Positions 45,668 through 57,161 of a DNA stretch of 64,000 bases are shown piece by piece (positions within the stretch are counted from its first letter, which is position 1; every line of letters begins with the position of its first letter). The stretch covers positions 310,001-374,000 of the forward strand of contig NZ_JBOFQF010000042.1 in the NCBI RefSeq assembly GCF_051660745.1. The letters run 5' to 3'. This stretch comes from Segniliparus sp051660745 (lineage in GTDB: Bacteria; Actinomycetota; Actinomycetes; Mycobacteriales; Mycobacteriaceae). Made by a program: the position numbers and the translations under genes. Below the pieces are notes generated by a model. It had not been told where the DNA came from. It saw only the letters and a list, made by a program, of their open reading frames with translations, and ran no database searches.

Positions 45668-46528
45668 TCAATCGCGCCGAACGGGCCCGCCTGCCCCGGC
45701 GGCGCCCTCCCTCGTGAAAGCCGCCGCAGCCGCAGCAGCAGCCCGATTCGGACGGGGAGCATGCACGCGCGCGCCCCACGCCCCGAGCGCCGCCGCCAGC
45801 GCGGTCACAGCGACCGTCCCCGCCTCCCGCCAGGCGAGCTCTGCCTCGTCGGAGGCCGCGTCCCCGGAGACGAGCGAGCGCCCCGAGCCGAGGAACCGCT
45901 TGCGGGACGCGCCGACCAGCACCGGGAACCCCAGCTCGCGCAGCTCGCCGAGGCCTCGGATCAACGCCCAGTTCTCAGCCGCGTCTTTGCCGAAGCCGAG
46001 CCCCGGGTCGAGGACGATCTGATCGCGGCGCACGCCTGCGGCGAGCGCGGCCTCCGCCCGGACGAGCAGCTCGTCCGCCACATGCCGCACGGTGGTCCCG
46101 CCACTGCGGTAGCTGTGGTCGCGTGTCGGAGCCCCCGGCCAGTGGCCGAGCACCAGCCACGCGCCTGATTCCGCCACGGCGGGAGCCAGGCCAGGATCGC
46201 ACAAGCCGCCCGACACGTCGTTGACCATGCTCGCGCCCTGCGCCAAGACGGCCCGCGCGACGCCCGCGTCGCAGGTGTCCACACTGACGAAAACCCCTTC
46301 GGCGGCCAACGCCGAGACGGCAGGGAGGATTCGGCCGAGCTGCTCCTGCGCGCCGACCTGCGATGCTCCGGGCCGAGTCGACTCGCCGCCGACGTCCACG
46401 ATGTCGGCCCCTTCTGCCGCGAGGCGCACGCCCTCGGCCACCGTCTCCTCGACCTCCTCCCGCCCCGCCCCGGAGAAGGAGTCCGGCGTGCAGTTGAGGA
46501 CGCCCATGATCATGAAGTCGGATGTCAT
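45668..46528 (-). CDS. folP: Dihydropteroate synthase
   Basis: Joins hydroxymethyl-dihydropterin diphosphate to p-aminobenzoate; target of sulfonamides. 286 residues: MGVLNCTPDSFSGAG at about 8-22, DVGGESTRPGA near 46-56, VNDVSGG, and the SRKRFLG motif that binds pABA. The usual MHM block appears as LGHWPGAP. The C-terminus carries an Ala-rich extension. ATG 46528 overlaps the folE stop (ATGA). Confidence 0.95.
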   Translation of the reverse strand: MTSDFMIMGVLNCTPDSFSGAGREEVEETVAEGVRLAAEGADIVDVGGESTRPGASQVGAQEQLGRILPAVSALAAEGVFVSVDTCDAGVARAVLAQGASMVNDVSGGLCDPGLAPAVAESGAWLVLGHWPGAPTRDHSYRSGGTTVRHVADELLVRAEAALAAGVRRDQIVLDPGLGFGKDAAENWALIRGLGELRELGFPVLVGASRKRFLGSGRSLVSGDAASDEAELAWREAGTVAVTALAAALGAWGARVHAPRPNRAAAAAAAAFTREGAAGAGGPVRRD

Positions 46529-47139
46529 GGGCGGAGGATAAACCCTAGCGCCTCCGCCCGAGAGGACGGATTGGTCCGCAAGAGGCCGCGAACCGCCGAC
46601 GTCGTCACTTTGGCCGATTGCTGCCGGTCGCCACGGATCTGCATGCACAGATGCTCGGCCTCCACCACGACGATGACCCCTCGGGGCCGCAGATGCTCCA
46701 TCAGCGCGTCCGCGACCTGCGAGGTCAGTCGTTCCTGGATCTGCGGGCGGCGGGCGTAGAGGTCGACGAGCCGGGAGAGCGTCGAGAACCCCACCACCGA
46801 ACCGCCGACGCCCGGGATGTAGCCGACGTGCGCGGCGCCGTGGAACGAGAGCAGATGGTGCTCGCAGACCGATTGCACCGTGATGTCTTTGACCAGCACC
46901 AGCTCGTCGTGGTCGGCCGCGAAGCTCTCCCCGAGCACATCCTTGGGGTCTTGTTCGAGGCCGGAGAACAACTCGCGGTAGAGCTTCGCGACTCGGGCGG
47001 GGGTGCCGGTGAGGCCTGGGCGGTCCGGGTCCTCGCCGACCGCGAGGAGCAATTCGCGAACTGCGGCCTGCGCCCGCTTCTCGTCAAAGGCTGGCGCCTG
47101 CTTGTCCAAGGCCGAGGCCGGTTCGTCGGAACTGCTCAC
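46525..47139 (-). CDS. folE: GTP cyclohydrolase I
   Basis: Makes 7,8-dihydroneopterin triphosphate from GTP. 204 residues; zinc ligands in SVCEHHLLSFHG and EHLCMQIRG, plus GFSTLSRLVDLYARRPQIQE helical core. GTG 47139 starts 15 bp after the ftsH stop. First of the folate genes; the ftsH-folE-folP-folB-folK order equals that of M. tuberculosis Rv3610c-Rv3606c. Confidence 0.96.
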   Translation of the reverse strand: MSSSDEPASALDKQAPAFDEKRAQAAVRELLLAVGEDPDRPGLTGTPARVAKLYRELFSGLEQDPKDVLGESFAADHDELVLVKDITVQSVCEHHLLSFHGAAHVGYIPGVGGSVVGFSTLSRLVDLYARRPQIQERLTSQVADALMEHLRPRGVIVVVEAEHLCMQIRGDRQQSAKVTTSAVRGLLRTNPSSRAEALGFILRP

Positions 47140-47154
47140 GGAAACCCCAGCCGC

Positions 47155-49254
<2,100 letters not shown>

Positions 49255-49533
49255 GTTCTCGTTCGGTCGGTCAGGACCTGTCCTCTCGTTCTCTGGTTCG
49301 TCCGCGGCGGGGCCGCTGAAGCAATGCGTCCCGTATACCGGAAGTTCTAGTCTAGGCTACGCGAAGGCGCCGACGAGTTCCGCCGTCTGTTCACGAGCAG
49401 CTGAAATATCGCCCCGCCCCGCGCCTTCGAAGGGCAGTCCGCCCCGCCCAGCCGAAGCCCCGCCTCGTCGTGATCTCGCCCACAAGCCGAGGTAGCATGG
49501 CGGTGTCCGAAGACGACATGGAAGGAGACCTCG

Positions 49534-50199
49534 ATGGGCCCCTCGCGCATCTTTGCCGTGGTCGGGCTGTGCGCCGCGACGCTGGCGGCGCCTGCCCCGC
49601 TCGCCCCGGCCGCGCCCGCAGGCGCCTCGTGCCCCGCTGTCGGCGCCATCGACGACCTGCTCGGCGACATCCGCTTCGACCTCGGCAACCTGCGGGGCGT
49701 GTTGGACAACGTCTACGCGAGCCCGGACGTGAAGAAGCACGACGAGGACTTCCGGCTCAACCTCCTCGTGAACGCCGTCGGGCGGCTCAAGGACGCGGCG
49801 GGCCAATCCGGCAGCGGCGAGGCGCGGCGCGCCGCCGCCGAGGTCGAGGCGGGCTTCGAGGCGCTGAAGTCGGCCGTCCACGATCAATTCGTCGTCCTGC
49901 AGGACGAGCATTACGACTTCTACAGCTCGATCCACTACCGGTCGCCCCGGCTCGCGGGCGGCACGCCAGCCGCGCCCGAGGCCTACGACGCGATCGACGC
50001 GTTGGACGACCAGCGCCAAGCCTTCGCCGACCTGGCAGACGGGCTGCGCGCAAGGCTCGGCTGCGCCGCGCCGCGCGACGACGAGGACCGGCCGGACGGG
50101 ACTGGGCCCGACGAGACCGGGCCGGACGGGACTGCGCCGCAATGCCGGTTCCACCCCGGCTCCTACCAATGCGACGCGACCGGGAGCATCGAGCACTAG
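49534..50199 (+). CDS. Exported protein of unknown function
   Basis: Not recognised. 221 residues; AAGGAG eight bases before ATG 49534. Signal peptide to about residue 31 (Ala/Pro-rich, PAGAS then CPAVGAID). The mature part is helical and acidic (DDLLGDIRFDLGNLRGVLDNV, split here at about 20 residues), with a spacer of repeated GPD-x-TGPDGT near 185-200 and a cysteine-containing end (APQCRFHPGSYQCDATG). Four cysteines suggest two disulfides. It stands alone between ftsH and a convergent acyl-CoA synthetase. Confidence 0.7.
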   Translation: MGPSRIFAVVGLCAATLAAPAPLAPAAPAGASCPAVGAIDDLLGDIRFDLGNLRGVLDNVYASPDVKKHDEDFRLNLLVNAVGRLKDAAGQSGSGEARRAAAEVEAGFEALKSAVHDQFVVLQDEHYDFYSSIHYRSPRLAGGTPAAPEAYDAIDALDDQRQAFADLADGLRARLGCAAPRDDEDRPDGTGPDETGPDGTAPQCRFHPGSYQCDATGSIEH

Positions 50200-50269
50200 C
50201 CCTGCCTCGGCTGGCACAAAGCCATCGGCTCGGCGCTCGCGACGGTCCCGCGCAGAAGCTGCCACGGGA

Positions 50270-51817
50270 TCAGCGGTCGTCCCACTGGCGCAACTCGCGT
50301 TTGAGGATCTTGCCGGACTGGTTCCGAGGCAGATCGTCGACGAAGACATACCGCTTCGGAGCCGCCTGCGGCGAGAGCCGGTCCGCGACGAACGCCCGGA
50401 GCTCCTCCTCCGCCACCGGCGGCGAAGCCACGACGAAGGCGGTGACCGCCTCGATCCATTTCTCGTCGGGCAGTCCGACGACGGCCGCCTGCTGCACGGC
50501 CTCGTGCCCGTGCAGCACGTCCTCGACATGGCGGGGGGCGATGTTCACCCCGCCGCTGTTGATGATGTCTTTGATCCGGTCGACGATCGTGATGTACCCC
50601 TCGTCGTCGATCTCCGCGAGGTCGCCGGAGTGGAACCAGCCGTTCCGGAACGCCTCGACGGTCTCCGTCTCTTTCCCCCAGTAGCCCGAGCAGAGCTGCG
50701 GCGACGAGTAGACCACCTCGCCGCGCCCCCCTGGCCGCACGTCGTCGCCCTGCTCGTCGACAACGCGCAGCGTCACGAACCGCACCGGCCTGCCGCACGA
50801 CTGCGGACGTTTGGCGTGCTCGTGCGGGCGCAGCACCGTCGCGAGGGGCCCGATCTCCGATTGGCCGAAACAGTTGTAGAAGCCGGCGCCGGGCAGTTGG
50901 CTCCGCAACGAGGACAGCGTCGCCGCAGGCATGACCGACGCTCCGTAGAAGGCTTTCTTGAGCCCAGAGAAGTCCCGCCCGGCCAGGTCGCCGCGCTTCG
51001 CGAACGCGATCCACACCGTCGGCGCGAGGAAGACGGCCCCGTTGCCGTGCCGTTCGAGCGTGTCGAGCACCGTGTCGAGGTCGGGCGTGCGCAAGATCGT
51101 GCTCGTGGCTCCCACCATGAGGTACGGCATCAGGAAGGTGTGCATCCCCGCAGAGTGGTAGAGCGGCATCGGATGCAGCGGCCGGTCGTGCTCGGCGCAG
51201 CCGAGCGCTTCGACAGCGGACAGGTACTCGTAGAGCAAAGCCCGATGCGTCATCATCGCGCCCTTGGGGCGCGACGTCGTTCCCGAGGTGTACAGCAGTT
51301 GGGCGAGATCGGTGTCGGCGACTTCGCCCGGAGCCTCGGGGACTGGGCCGCTCGTCGCGAGCGCCAAGAACGAGTCCGCCGCGCCGAAGAGCGGCATCGC
51401 GGTGTCGACGCCGGGCACGACGAGTTTTTCGAGGCCAGGCCTCAGCTCGGGGTCGCTGAGGACAGCCGCCGCCCCGCATTGCGCGAGCAAGTAGGACAGC
51501 TCCTCCCCTGACAAGGCGTAATTGACCGGGACGTGCACCAAGCCCGCCCGGGCGCACGAGAGGAACGCGATGGCGTACGCGTCGGAGTTGCGGCCGTAGG
51601 CGGCGACCCGGTCGCCCTTGCGCAGACCTCGCCGCAGCAGCTCTCTCGCCCCTCGTGCGACGGCCTCGTCGAGCTCCCGGTACGTCCACGACCGGTCCTC
51701 GAAGAGGATGGCCACGCGGTCGGGCCACCGCTTGGCCCCCACCGCGACGACCGTGTCGACCGTCGCGGTCCTTGTGAACCGGTCGACCAGTGTCTCCGCA
51801 CGCTGACGCATTCGCAT
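50270..51817 (-). CDS. Acyl-CoA synthetase (AMP-forming)
   Basis: 515 residues from ATG 51817 with GGAGAGGAC upstream. AMP-binding motif LLYTSGTTSRPKG at about 168-180, FGQSE adenine motif, GWFHSGDLAEIDDEGYI and VDRIKDIINSGG hinge, and the catalytic lysine in NQSGKILKRELR at the C-terminus. Closest in character to FadD-like or medium-chain/aryl-CoA ligases with LYHSAGMHTF. Divergent from an enoyl-CoA hydratase gene 148 bp away, so a linked catabolic function is plausible. Confidence 0.93.
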   Translation of the reverse strand: MRMRQRAETLVDRFTRTATVDTVVAVGAKRWPDRVAILFEDRSWTYRELDEAVARGARELLRRGLRKGDRVAAYGRNSDAYAIAFLSCARAGLVHVPVNYALSGEELSYLLAQCGAAAVLSDPELRPGLEKLVVPGVDTAMPLFGAADSFLALATSGPVPEAPGEVADTDLAQLLYTSGTTSRPKGAMMTHRALLYEYLSAVEALGCAEHDRPLHPMPLYHSAGMHTFLMPYLMVGATSTILRTPDLDTVLDTLERHGNGAVFLAPTVWIAFAKRGDLAGRDFSGLKKAFYGASVMPAATLSSLRSQLPGAGFYNCFGQSEIGPLATVLRPHEHAKRPQSCGRPVRFVTLRVVDEQGDDVRPGGRGEVVYSSPQLCSGYWGKETETVEAFRNGWFHSGDLAEIDDEGYITIVDRIKDIINSGGVNIAPRHVEDVLHGHEAVQQAAVVGLPDEKWIEAVTAFVVASPPVAEEELRAFVADRLSPQAAPKRYVFVDDLPRNQSGKILKRELRQWDDR

Positions 51818-51965
51818 CGTGTCCTCTCCAGCGATAATCCGCATCCAGGCGTGTCCGCAACGCCGTCCGGCCTTGCGCCGCGTCCAATGCTGCACAATGG
51901 CGCGCCCGCCAGCTGTTCCATATCTGGACACTCGCAGGATCGGCATACGGGTAGCGTCGAGCGCT

Positions 51966-52781
51966 ATGACGACCACAGACAGCCAGGGGCCGGTTCTCGC
52001 TGCGCCAGTGCTCACGACACCAGTGCTCATTGCAAGAACCGGGCCGACCGTCCGGATCACGCTCAACCGCCCCGACCGGTACAACGCCATCGACGAGGCG
52101 CTCGCGGCCCAGTTCCGCAGCGCCGTCGAGGCGGTCGCCGCCGACCCCGAGGTCCGGGTCGTGGTCCTCCAGGGCGCGGGACGCGCGTTCTGCGCAGGCG
52201 GGGACGTCCTCGACATGGCCTCGGCGGAGGCCCCCGGCGAATACCTTCGCCAGCTCGCCACGACCATCCACGCCGCGCTCGAACAGCTCGCGACGCTGCC
52301 CGTCGTGGTCGTCGCCGCCGTGCGGGGCGCGGCCGCGGGCGGCGGCCTCGGCCTCATGCTGGCCTGCGACCTCATTGTCGCGGGCGAAGGCGCGACGTTT
52401 TCCGCCGCATACGGGAAAGTGGGCCTCACACCCGATTGCGGGTTGTCGACCCGGCTCCCGGAGGCGATCGGCATGCAGCGGGCGCTCGCGATGGCCGTCG
52501 GCGGCAAGACGCTGACCGCGAACCAAGCCCTGGACTGGGGGCTGGTCACCGATGTCGTCCCCGACGAGTCGCTCGAAGCCCGCGCCGAAGAGCTGGTCGC
52601 AGCAATCCTGGCGGAAGCGCCGAGGGCGTTGGGCGGAGCGCGGCAGCTGCTCCGCGCCGCGCGGCGCTCCCCGTTCTCCGACGCGTTGGCAGCCGAGGCC
52701 GAGACGATCGGCCTGCACGGCGAACACGAAGAGGCACGTCGGCTGACCGCCGCGTTCGCCGCGCGGCGCAAACGCGGCTAA
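51966..52781 (+). CDS. Enoyl-CoA hydratase/isomerase family protein
   Basis: 271 residues of the crotonase fold. An N-terminal stretch with the near-repeat APVLTTPVLIA precedes the fold. Oxyanion-hole segments GAGRAFCAGGDVLDM and GAAAGGGLGLMLACDL are present. The first catalytic Glu position of true hydratases is occupied within TFSAAYGKVGLTPDCG, closer to isomerase (PaaG-like) members, so hydratase versus isomerase is open. ATG 51966 has TAGCGT eight bases upstream and no ribosome site. Converges on the AcoR-like regulator, overlapping its stop by four bases. Confidence 0.88.
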   Translation: MTTTDSQGPVLAAPVLTTPVLIARTGPTVRITLNRPDRYNAIDEALAAQFRSAVEAVAADPEVRVVVLQGAGRAFCAGGDVLDMASAEAPGEYLRQLATTIHAALEQLATLPVVVVAAVRGAAAGGGLGLMLACDLIVAGEGATFSAAYGKVGLTPDCGLSTRLPEAIGMQRALAMAVGGKTLTANQALDWGLVTDVVPDESLEARAEELVAAILAEAPRALGGARQLLRAARRSPFSDALAAEAETIGLHGEHEEARRLTAAFAARRKRG

Positions 52782-54439
52782 GGGCGGCTCGCGTCGACGC
52801 GGTAGCGGCGGATAGCGCTGTACAACGTCGTGCGGCTCATCCCGAGATACTCGGCGGCCAGCCGCTTGTTGCCGCCCGTCCGCCGCAGCGCCTCGACAAC
52901 GGCGTCCCGCTCCGCTTGTTCGAGCGGCGTGAGCCGACGGCGGAAATCCGCCCGGCGGTACGGCTCGGGCAAATCGGCGACGGTGATTTCGCCGCACGCG
53001 CGCAGACGCCCGACCTGTGACACCACAGCGGCCAACTCGGCGAGGTTGCCCGGCCACTCCTGCCGGGTGAGCACGTCCACAGCGTCCGTCGACAGATGCG
53101 CGCCGCTGTCCTGGCCGAGCATCGTCCTGATGAACGCCGGGATGTCGCCGCGCCGCGCGCGCAATGGCAGCAGCTCGACATGGTCGTGGCACAGCGCGAC
53201 CAGCCGGGCGTGCTCGCCGCCGAGCTGGGCGAGCGGCCCGCTCGTGAGGACCACACTGGCTTCGGACCCCGCTGCGCCGATGGCGACAGCCAGATGCCGG
53301 GCGAGCGACGGGCTGAGCAGGTGCACGTCCTCGATGACGACCGCCTGCGAGGAGGCCAGGGCCGTGCGCGCCTCGGCCAGCCAGGACGACGGCGACTGGC
53401 CTGACTGACCTCGGTCTGCCTGACCCCTGTCCGCCTTGCCTCTGTCCGCGGAGTCGAAAGCGGGCAGCCACGCCGTCGCCGCCCCCTCCACGAGCCTGCG
53501 GGCCTCGGTGGTGCGCCCCGTGCCCGGCTCTCCCGCGATGATCGTGACCGACGACGAGGCATGGGGCGCCTGCGGCGGAACCGAGACGACATCCCGCTTC
53601 GCGGCCTCGAAGTCGAGCACCAGCACCACGCCGCCCTGCTTGCACTCGGCCTCGACCCTCGCCGTGCCGCCGCGCAACTCGACCGTCGTCATGGTGGTGG
53701 CGGCCCGCCGCGTCACAGAGTCCGCGACAGCCCGCAAGGCGATGTGGTCGGCCTGGGTGAGCAGACTGGCGGCGGCGTTATTGGTGAACAGCGATGTGGC
53801 GCCGATGACGACGACCGGGGCGCCGGGGCGCTGGCCGCAGCTGATGCGGAAGGCGTCGACCAGCGCATGGTCGTCGGCGCTGGCCCGCGCGGCCAATTCG
53901 CGCTCGATCTCCCGAACTGTGGCCACGACGAACGGCTCGATCAGCGCGGTGTCCTCGGCCGCCACACAGCTCATGTCCAGCACGCCAGCGAGGCGCTTGG
54001 TGACCGGGTTGACGACGGGATGCCCGTAGCAATGGAACCCGCGCAACGCCTCGGCGTAGTGCTCGGGCCCGTTGATCCGCAATCCCTCGCGCGTCTCGAC
54101 GACCGTGCCGACGCAATTGGTGCCCGCCGTCTCCTCCGCGAGGACACGGCCGACCGTGACGCCCGACCGCTCGACGTGGTTGCGAATCATCTTGTCCCCG
54201 GCGCGGATATCGACCACGCGCGCGTTCCGGTCGCCGAGGACGAGCACGAACCCCGTGCCTGCGAGCTTGTCGAGGACGCCGTCGAGCACAGTCGCGGACG
54301 CTTCGGCGATCTGGCCGTGACCCGCCTCGCCGAGCGTCCGGTCGTCGTCCAGGCACGAGCGCGGATCGACCCCGCAAAGACGCGACCGCCGCCATGACTC
54401 GGCTATCGCCCGAGCACGTGGCTCCTGATCAGTCCTCAT
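52778..54439 (-). CDS. AcoR-like GAF/Fis-type transcriptional regulator
   Basis: 553 residues: N-terminal helical and GAF sensory region (ESWRRSRLCGVDP; AGTNCVGT; HPVVNPVTKRLAGVLDMS), a degenerate AAA+ region (about 290-480), and a C-terminal Fis-type helix-turn-helix (NKRLAAEYLGMSRTTLYSAI). The Walker A reads GEPGTGRTT, Arg in place of Lys, and no GAFTGA sigma-54 loop is present, fitting actinobacteria that lack sigma-54. A short array of DRGQA units lies at about 335-350. ATG 54439. Divergent from the FAD-oxidoreductase/valine run and its likely regulator; such proteins often activate alcohol, ketone or acetoin catabolism. Confidence 0.9.
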   Translation of the reverse strand: MRTDQEPRARAIAESWRRSRLCGVDPRSCLDDDRTLGEAGHGQIAEASATVLDGVLDKLAGTGFVLVLGDRNARVVDIRAGDKMIRNHVERSGVTVGRVLAEETAGTNCVGTVVETREGLRINGPEHYAEALRGFHCYGHPVVNPVTKRLAGVLDMSCVAAEDTALIEPFVVATVREIERELAARASADDHALVDAFRISCGQRPGAPVVVIGATSLFTNNAAASLLTQADHIALRAVADSVTRRAATTMTTVELRGGTARVEAECKQGGVVLVLDFEAAKRDVVSVPPQAPHASSSVTIIAGEPGTGRTTEARRLVEGAATAWLPAFDSADRGKADRGQADRGQSGQSPSSWLAEARTALASSQAVVIEDVHLLSPSLARHLAVAIGAAGSEASVVLTSGPLAQLGGEHARLVALCHDHVELLPLRARRGDIPAFIRTMLGQDSGAHLSTDAVDVLTRQEWPGNLAELAAVVSQVGRLRACGEITVADLPEPYRRADFRRRLTPLEQAERDAVVEALRRTGGNKRLAAEYLGMSRTTLYSAIRRYRVDASRP

Positions 54440-54763
54440 AACGCCATCCTGAATATCTCTGGCACAAAATGCGCTTCACGTCTCTCCCTTGTCTTAAGAT
54501 AACAGATATGTGATGCACACCATGAATTCTATCCTTTTTGACTGACATCATTGACCAACGACATTGACAGAAACGGGGGGAGCCGCCGATCGAACTAGCC
54601 CCCCGCACAGCCCCGACCATGCGGGCGGAAGTGTCCATTTTTCAAACATCGGACAACGGAAATCCGCGAATATGCTGCATCAACGCAGACGACACCGACG
54701 GCGGGACAGACCTTGCACACGGAGCACACGTGCTGCGATTTCAGAAATCAAGGAGGACGACTG
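54440..54763. promoter_or_regulatory. AT-rich regulatory region between acoR-like gene and catabolic run
   Basis: 324 bp without a supported gene and with notably low GC in 54440-54570. Candidate sites: inverted repeat TGTCC-N14-GGACA at 54632-54655; a GC hairpin CGGGGGG/CCCCCCG at 54574-54580 and 54599-54605; direct repeats of CATTGAC near 54549-54568. The plus-strand operon has a strong AGGAGG at 54751-54756. Confidence 0.5.
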
Positions 54764-56524
54764 ATGGCTCGAGGAACGGCGCCGAACAGGCAGAGGGCCG
54801 CTGCGGCGGCCTTCCCCGCAGGAGCGGCGGACGGCAGGAACCGAGTGGCGATCTTCGGCGGCGGCCCCGGCGGGCTGTCGGCCGCGCTCGAGCTCGTCGA
54901 GCGCGGCTTCGAGGTGGACCTGTACGAGAAGAAGCCGCTCCTCGGCGGGAAGTCGCGCAGCGAGACCGTCCCAGGCAGCGGCACGGACGGGCGTAAGGAC
55001 CTGCCGATCGAGAGCGGTCCGCACGCGTACTGGGGGACGTACCCGCACTGGAACAACACGCTCTCCCGCGTGCCCGCCGCCAACGGCGAGGACTCGGTCC
55101 TCGCCAACTTGACCACGGTCAGGGAACTCCTCGAGAACACATTCCAGCAACCGCCGGGGAGTTCCGCCGTGACCTACCTCCGCGCCGCCCTGTCCCGGAA
55201 GGACCCCGCCGTCCGCGAGCTCCGGCGCATCACGAAGCTCTGGGAGCTCCCCCGCCTGCTGTCCAAGCTCACAGCCTTGGCCACCTCGGGCATGTTGCGC
55301 CAGTACCACGAGCTGGAGCACGCCACGCTGGTGGAGTACACGGGCCCCGTGTCGCAGGAGTCGTTCGAACTGCTGGCCCTCGTGGTGGCCCAGGTGAAGG
55401 TGGCTCCCGACCAGGTGAGCGCGCGGCAGACGGCGCGGAACCTGCAGATCTTCAGCGCCTACTTCGGCACGAAGGGCGTGGCGAAGGAGGCCCGAACGGT
55501 CGTTGGCATCACGCGCGGCCCAGCCAACGAAGCGGTGTTCGACCCGTTCGGCACGCATTTGGAGAAGCTGGGCGTTCGTGTGCACTTGGAGCACGAGCTG
55601 CTCGGATTCGACTCGGCGGGCAGCCGGATCACCGGCGCGCGGGTGCGCGACGAGGCGGGCGAGGAGCGGACCGTCGAGGCGGACTGGTACATCTTCGCCG
55701 CCCCGCAAGACATCGCGGCGAGGGTGCTCGACGAGAAGATCGTCCAAGCGGACTCCCGGCTGGGGCGGCTGGACCGCCTTGGCGAGCAATGGCTGGGGGC
55801 GGCCAACCTCATCCTGAAAGGCCCGTTGCTGCCGAGCGTCTTCGTCGGCGGCCCCTGGCAGCTGGCCGTGGTGGACTACAGCGCCGTGATCGCGGACTTC
55901 GGCGGGGAGTACGGCGACGGCACCGCGACGCAATGGGTCTCCCTCGACCTCCAAACCTGGGACACCCCCGGCATCGTCCACGGCAAGACCGCGAAGGAGT
56001 GCACCAAGGAGGAGTTCCTCGACGAGCTCCTCGCCCATACGGCCCGGGTGTCCCCCGAGGCCTGGGGCAAGCTCGACCGCGACGACATCATCCGATGGGA
56101 CGTCAGCAGGCTGCTGCGCTTCGAGCCGGGCAAGCGGCTGATCAACGACGAGCCGCTCTTCGGAGCCGTCCCGGGCACGTGGAGCGGGCAGCCAAACGCC
56201 GTCACCGCCGTCGACAACCTGTTCGTCGGCGCGACCTTCGCCCGCACCACCGGCGGCATCGACTCCATGGACAGCGCATGCGAGGCCGCCCGCCGGTCGG
56301 TCGGCTCGATCCTGGACAAGACCGGGACCCCCGGCGAGCGGCCCTTCGTCGACAGCTTCGAAGCCAAAGGCTGGCTCAAGAGGCTCTGGGACTACGACGA
56401 TCGCCGCTACCGCAAGGGCCTGCCGAACGTGTTCGACCGGATCAAACCCTTCCGCGCCGGACAACACTGGCGCGACGACCTCGCGCACTCACACCACGAC
56501 AGCGAATGGCCCGAGAGGATCTGA
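54764..56524 (+). CDS. FAD-dependent oxidoreductase, phytoene-desaturase fold
   Basis: 586 residues from ATG 54764 (AGGAGG seven bases upstream). N-terminal dinucleotide-binding motif VAIFGGGPGGLSAALELVER with ELYEKK-like LYEKKPLLGGKSRS, as in carotenoid desaturases and hydroxysqualene dehydroxylases; the C-terminal FAD motif reads DNLFVGATFARTTGGIDSMD. The middle contains long helical segments of a substrate-binding cap. No signal peptide. Substrate is unknown; a lipophilic one is likely. First gene of a ten-gene run and followed after 4 bp by the oxidase subunit III-like gene. Confidence 0.85.
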   Translation: MARGTAPNRQRAAAAAFPAGAADGRNRVAIFGGGPGGLSAALELVERGFEVDLYEKKPLLGGKSRSETVPGSGTDGRKDLPIESGPHAYWGTYPHWNNTLSRVPAANGEDSVLANLTTVRELLENTFQQPPGSSAVTYLRAALSRKDPAVRELRRITKLWELPRLLSKLTALATSGMLRQYHELEHATLVEYTGPVSQESFELLALVVAQVKVAPDQVSARQTARNLQIFSAYFGTKGVAKEARTVVGITRGPANEAVFDPFGTHLEKLGVRVHLEHELLGFDSAGSRITGARVRDEAGEERTVEADWYIFAAPQDIAARVLDEKIVQADSRLGRLDRLGEQWLGAANLILKGPLLPSVFVGGPWQLAVVDYSAVIADFGGEYGDGTATQWVSLDLQTWDTPGIVHGKTAKECTKEEFLDELLAHTARVSPEAWGKLDRDDIIRWDVSRLLRFEPGKRLINDEPLFGAVPGTWSGQPNAVTAVDNLFVGATFARTTGGIDSMDSACEAARRSVGSILDKTGTPGERPFVDSFEAKGWLKRLWDYDDRRYRKGLPNVFDRIKPFRAGQHWRDDLAHSHHDSEWPERI

Positions 56525-56528
56525 CGAC

Positions 56529-57128
56529 ATGACTCTGACAGCAAGCCGCCCTGCCCGGCTGGAGGCCAGCCCCATCAGGGGGCACATCCCCGGCGAACCG
56601 GGCCTGTGGATCGTGATCTTCGTCGAGCTGGTGATGTTCGGCCTCTACTTCTGCGCGATCGGCTACTACACGGTGCACCAGCCCGCGATGGTCGAGTCGT
56701 CCCAAGGGCATCTCAACCAGACCGTCGCCGCGATCAACACGGTCCTGCTGATCACCGGCTCCCTGTTCGTCGCGCTCGGCGTGCAGGACGCCCGAGCCGG
56801 ACGGCTCGACAGCGCCCGGCGGAACCTCCTGTTGGGCGTGGCCAGCGCCGTGGGGTTCGGAGCCTTCAAAGCGTACGAGTACGGCGAGAAGTTCGCCGTG
56901 GGCATCGTGCCGAGCACGAACTTCTTCTTCCAAAGCTATTTCGTGTTCACCGCGCTGCACATGCTCCACGTCGTGCTGGCTGGCGTGCTCCTGTGCGTCG
57001 GAGCCTCGTACGCCAAGTCCGCGCAGAAAACGCGCACCCGTCTGCGGTTCATCGAGGGAGTCGGCTGCTACTGGCACATGGTCGACCTGATCTGGGTCGG
57101 CCTCTACGCCGTGCTCTACCTCGTCTGA
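56529..57128 (+). CDS. Heme-copper oxidase subunit III-like protein (NorE type)
   Basis: 199 residues, five membrane helices at about 25-45, 68-85, 98-118, 134-158 and 178-198. Belongs to the cytochrome c oxidase subunit III superfamily: EPGLWIVIFVELVMFGLYF, the AFKAYEYGEKF block with conserved Glu, FALHMLHVV-like FTALHMLHVVLAG, and the final YWHMVDLIWVGLY. Short forms like this are NorE-type accessory proteins. No subunit I or II gene is in the window, so the partner oxidase, if any, is elsewhere. Confidence 0.88.
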   Translation: MTLTASRPARLEASPIRGHIPGEPGLWIVIFVELVMFGLYFCAIGYYTVHQPAMVESSQGHLNQTVAAINTVLLITGSLFVALGVQDARAGRLDSARRNLLLGVASAVGFGAFKAYEYGEKFAVGIVPSTNFFFQSYFVFTALHMLHVVLAGVLLCVGASYAKSAQKTRTRLRFIEGVGCYWHMVDLIWVGLYAVLYLV

Positions 57129-57161
57129 CGACAGCCACACAAAGGGAAAGAAGGGATCGAC

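Noticed and set aside
52837..53592. Second frame within the AcoR-like gene
   Set aside because: Arg/Ser-rich out-of-frame shadow of the regulator.
54619..54996. Short plus-strand frame before the FAD oxidoreductase
   Set aside because: No ribosome site and it runs into the oxidoreductase in another frame.
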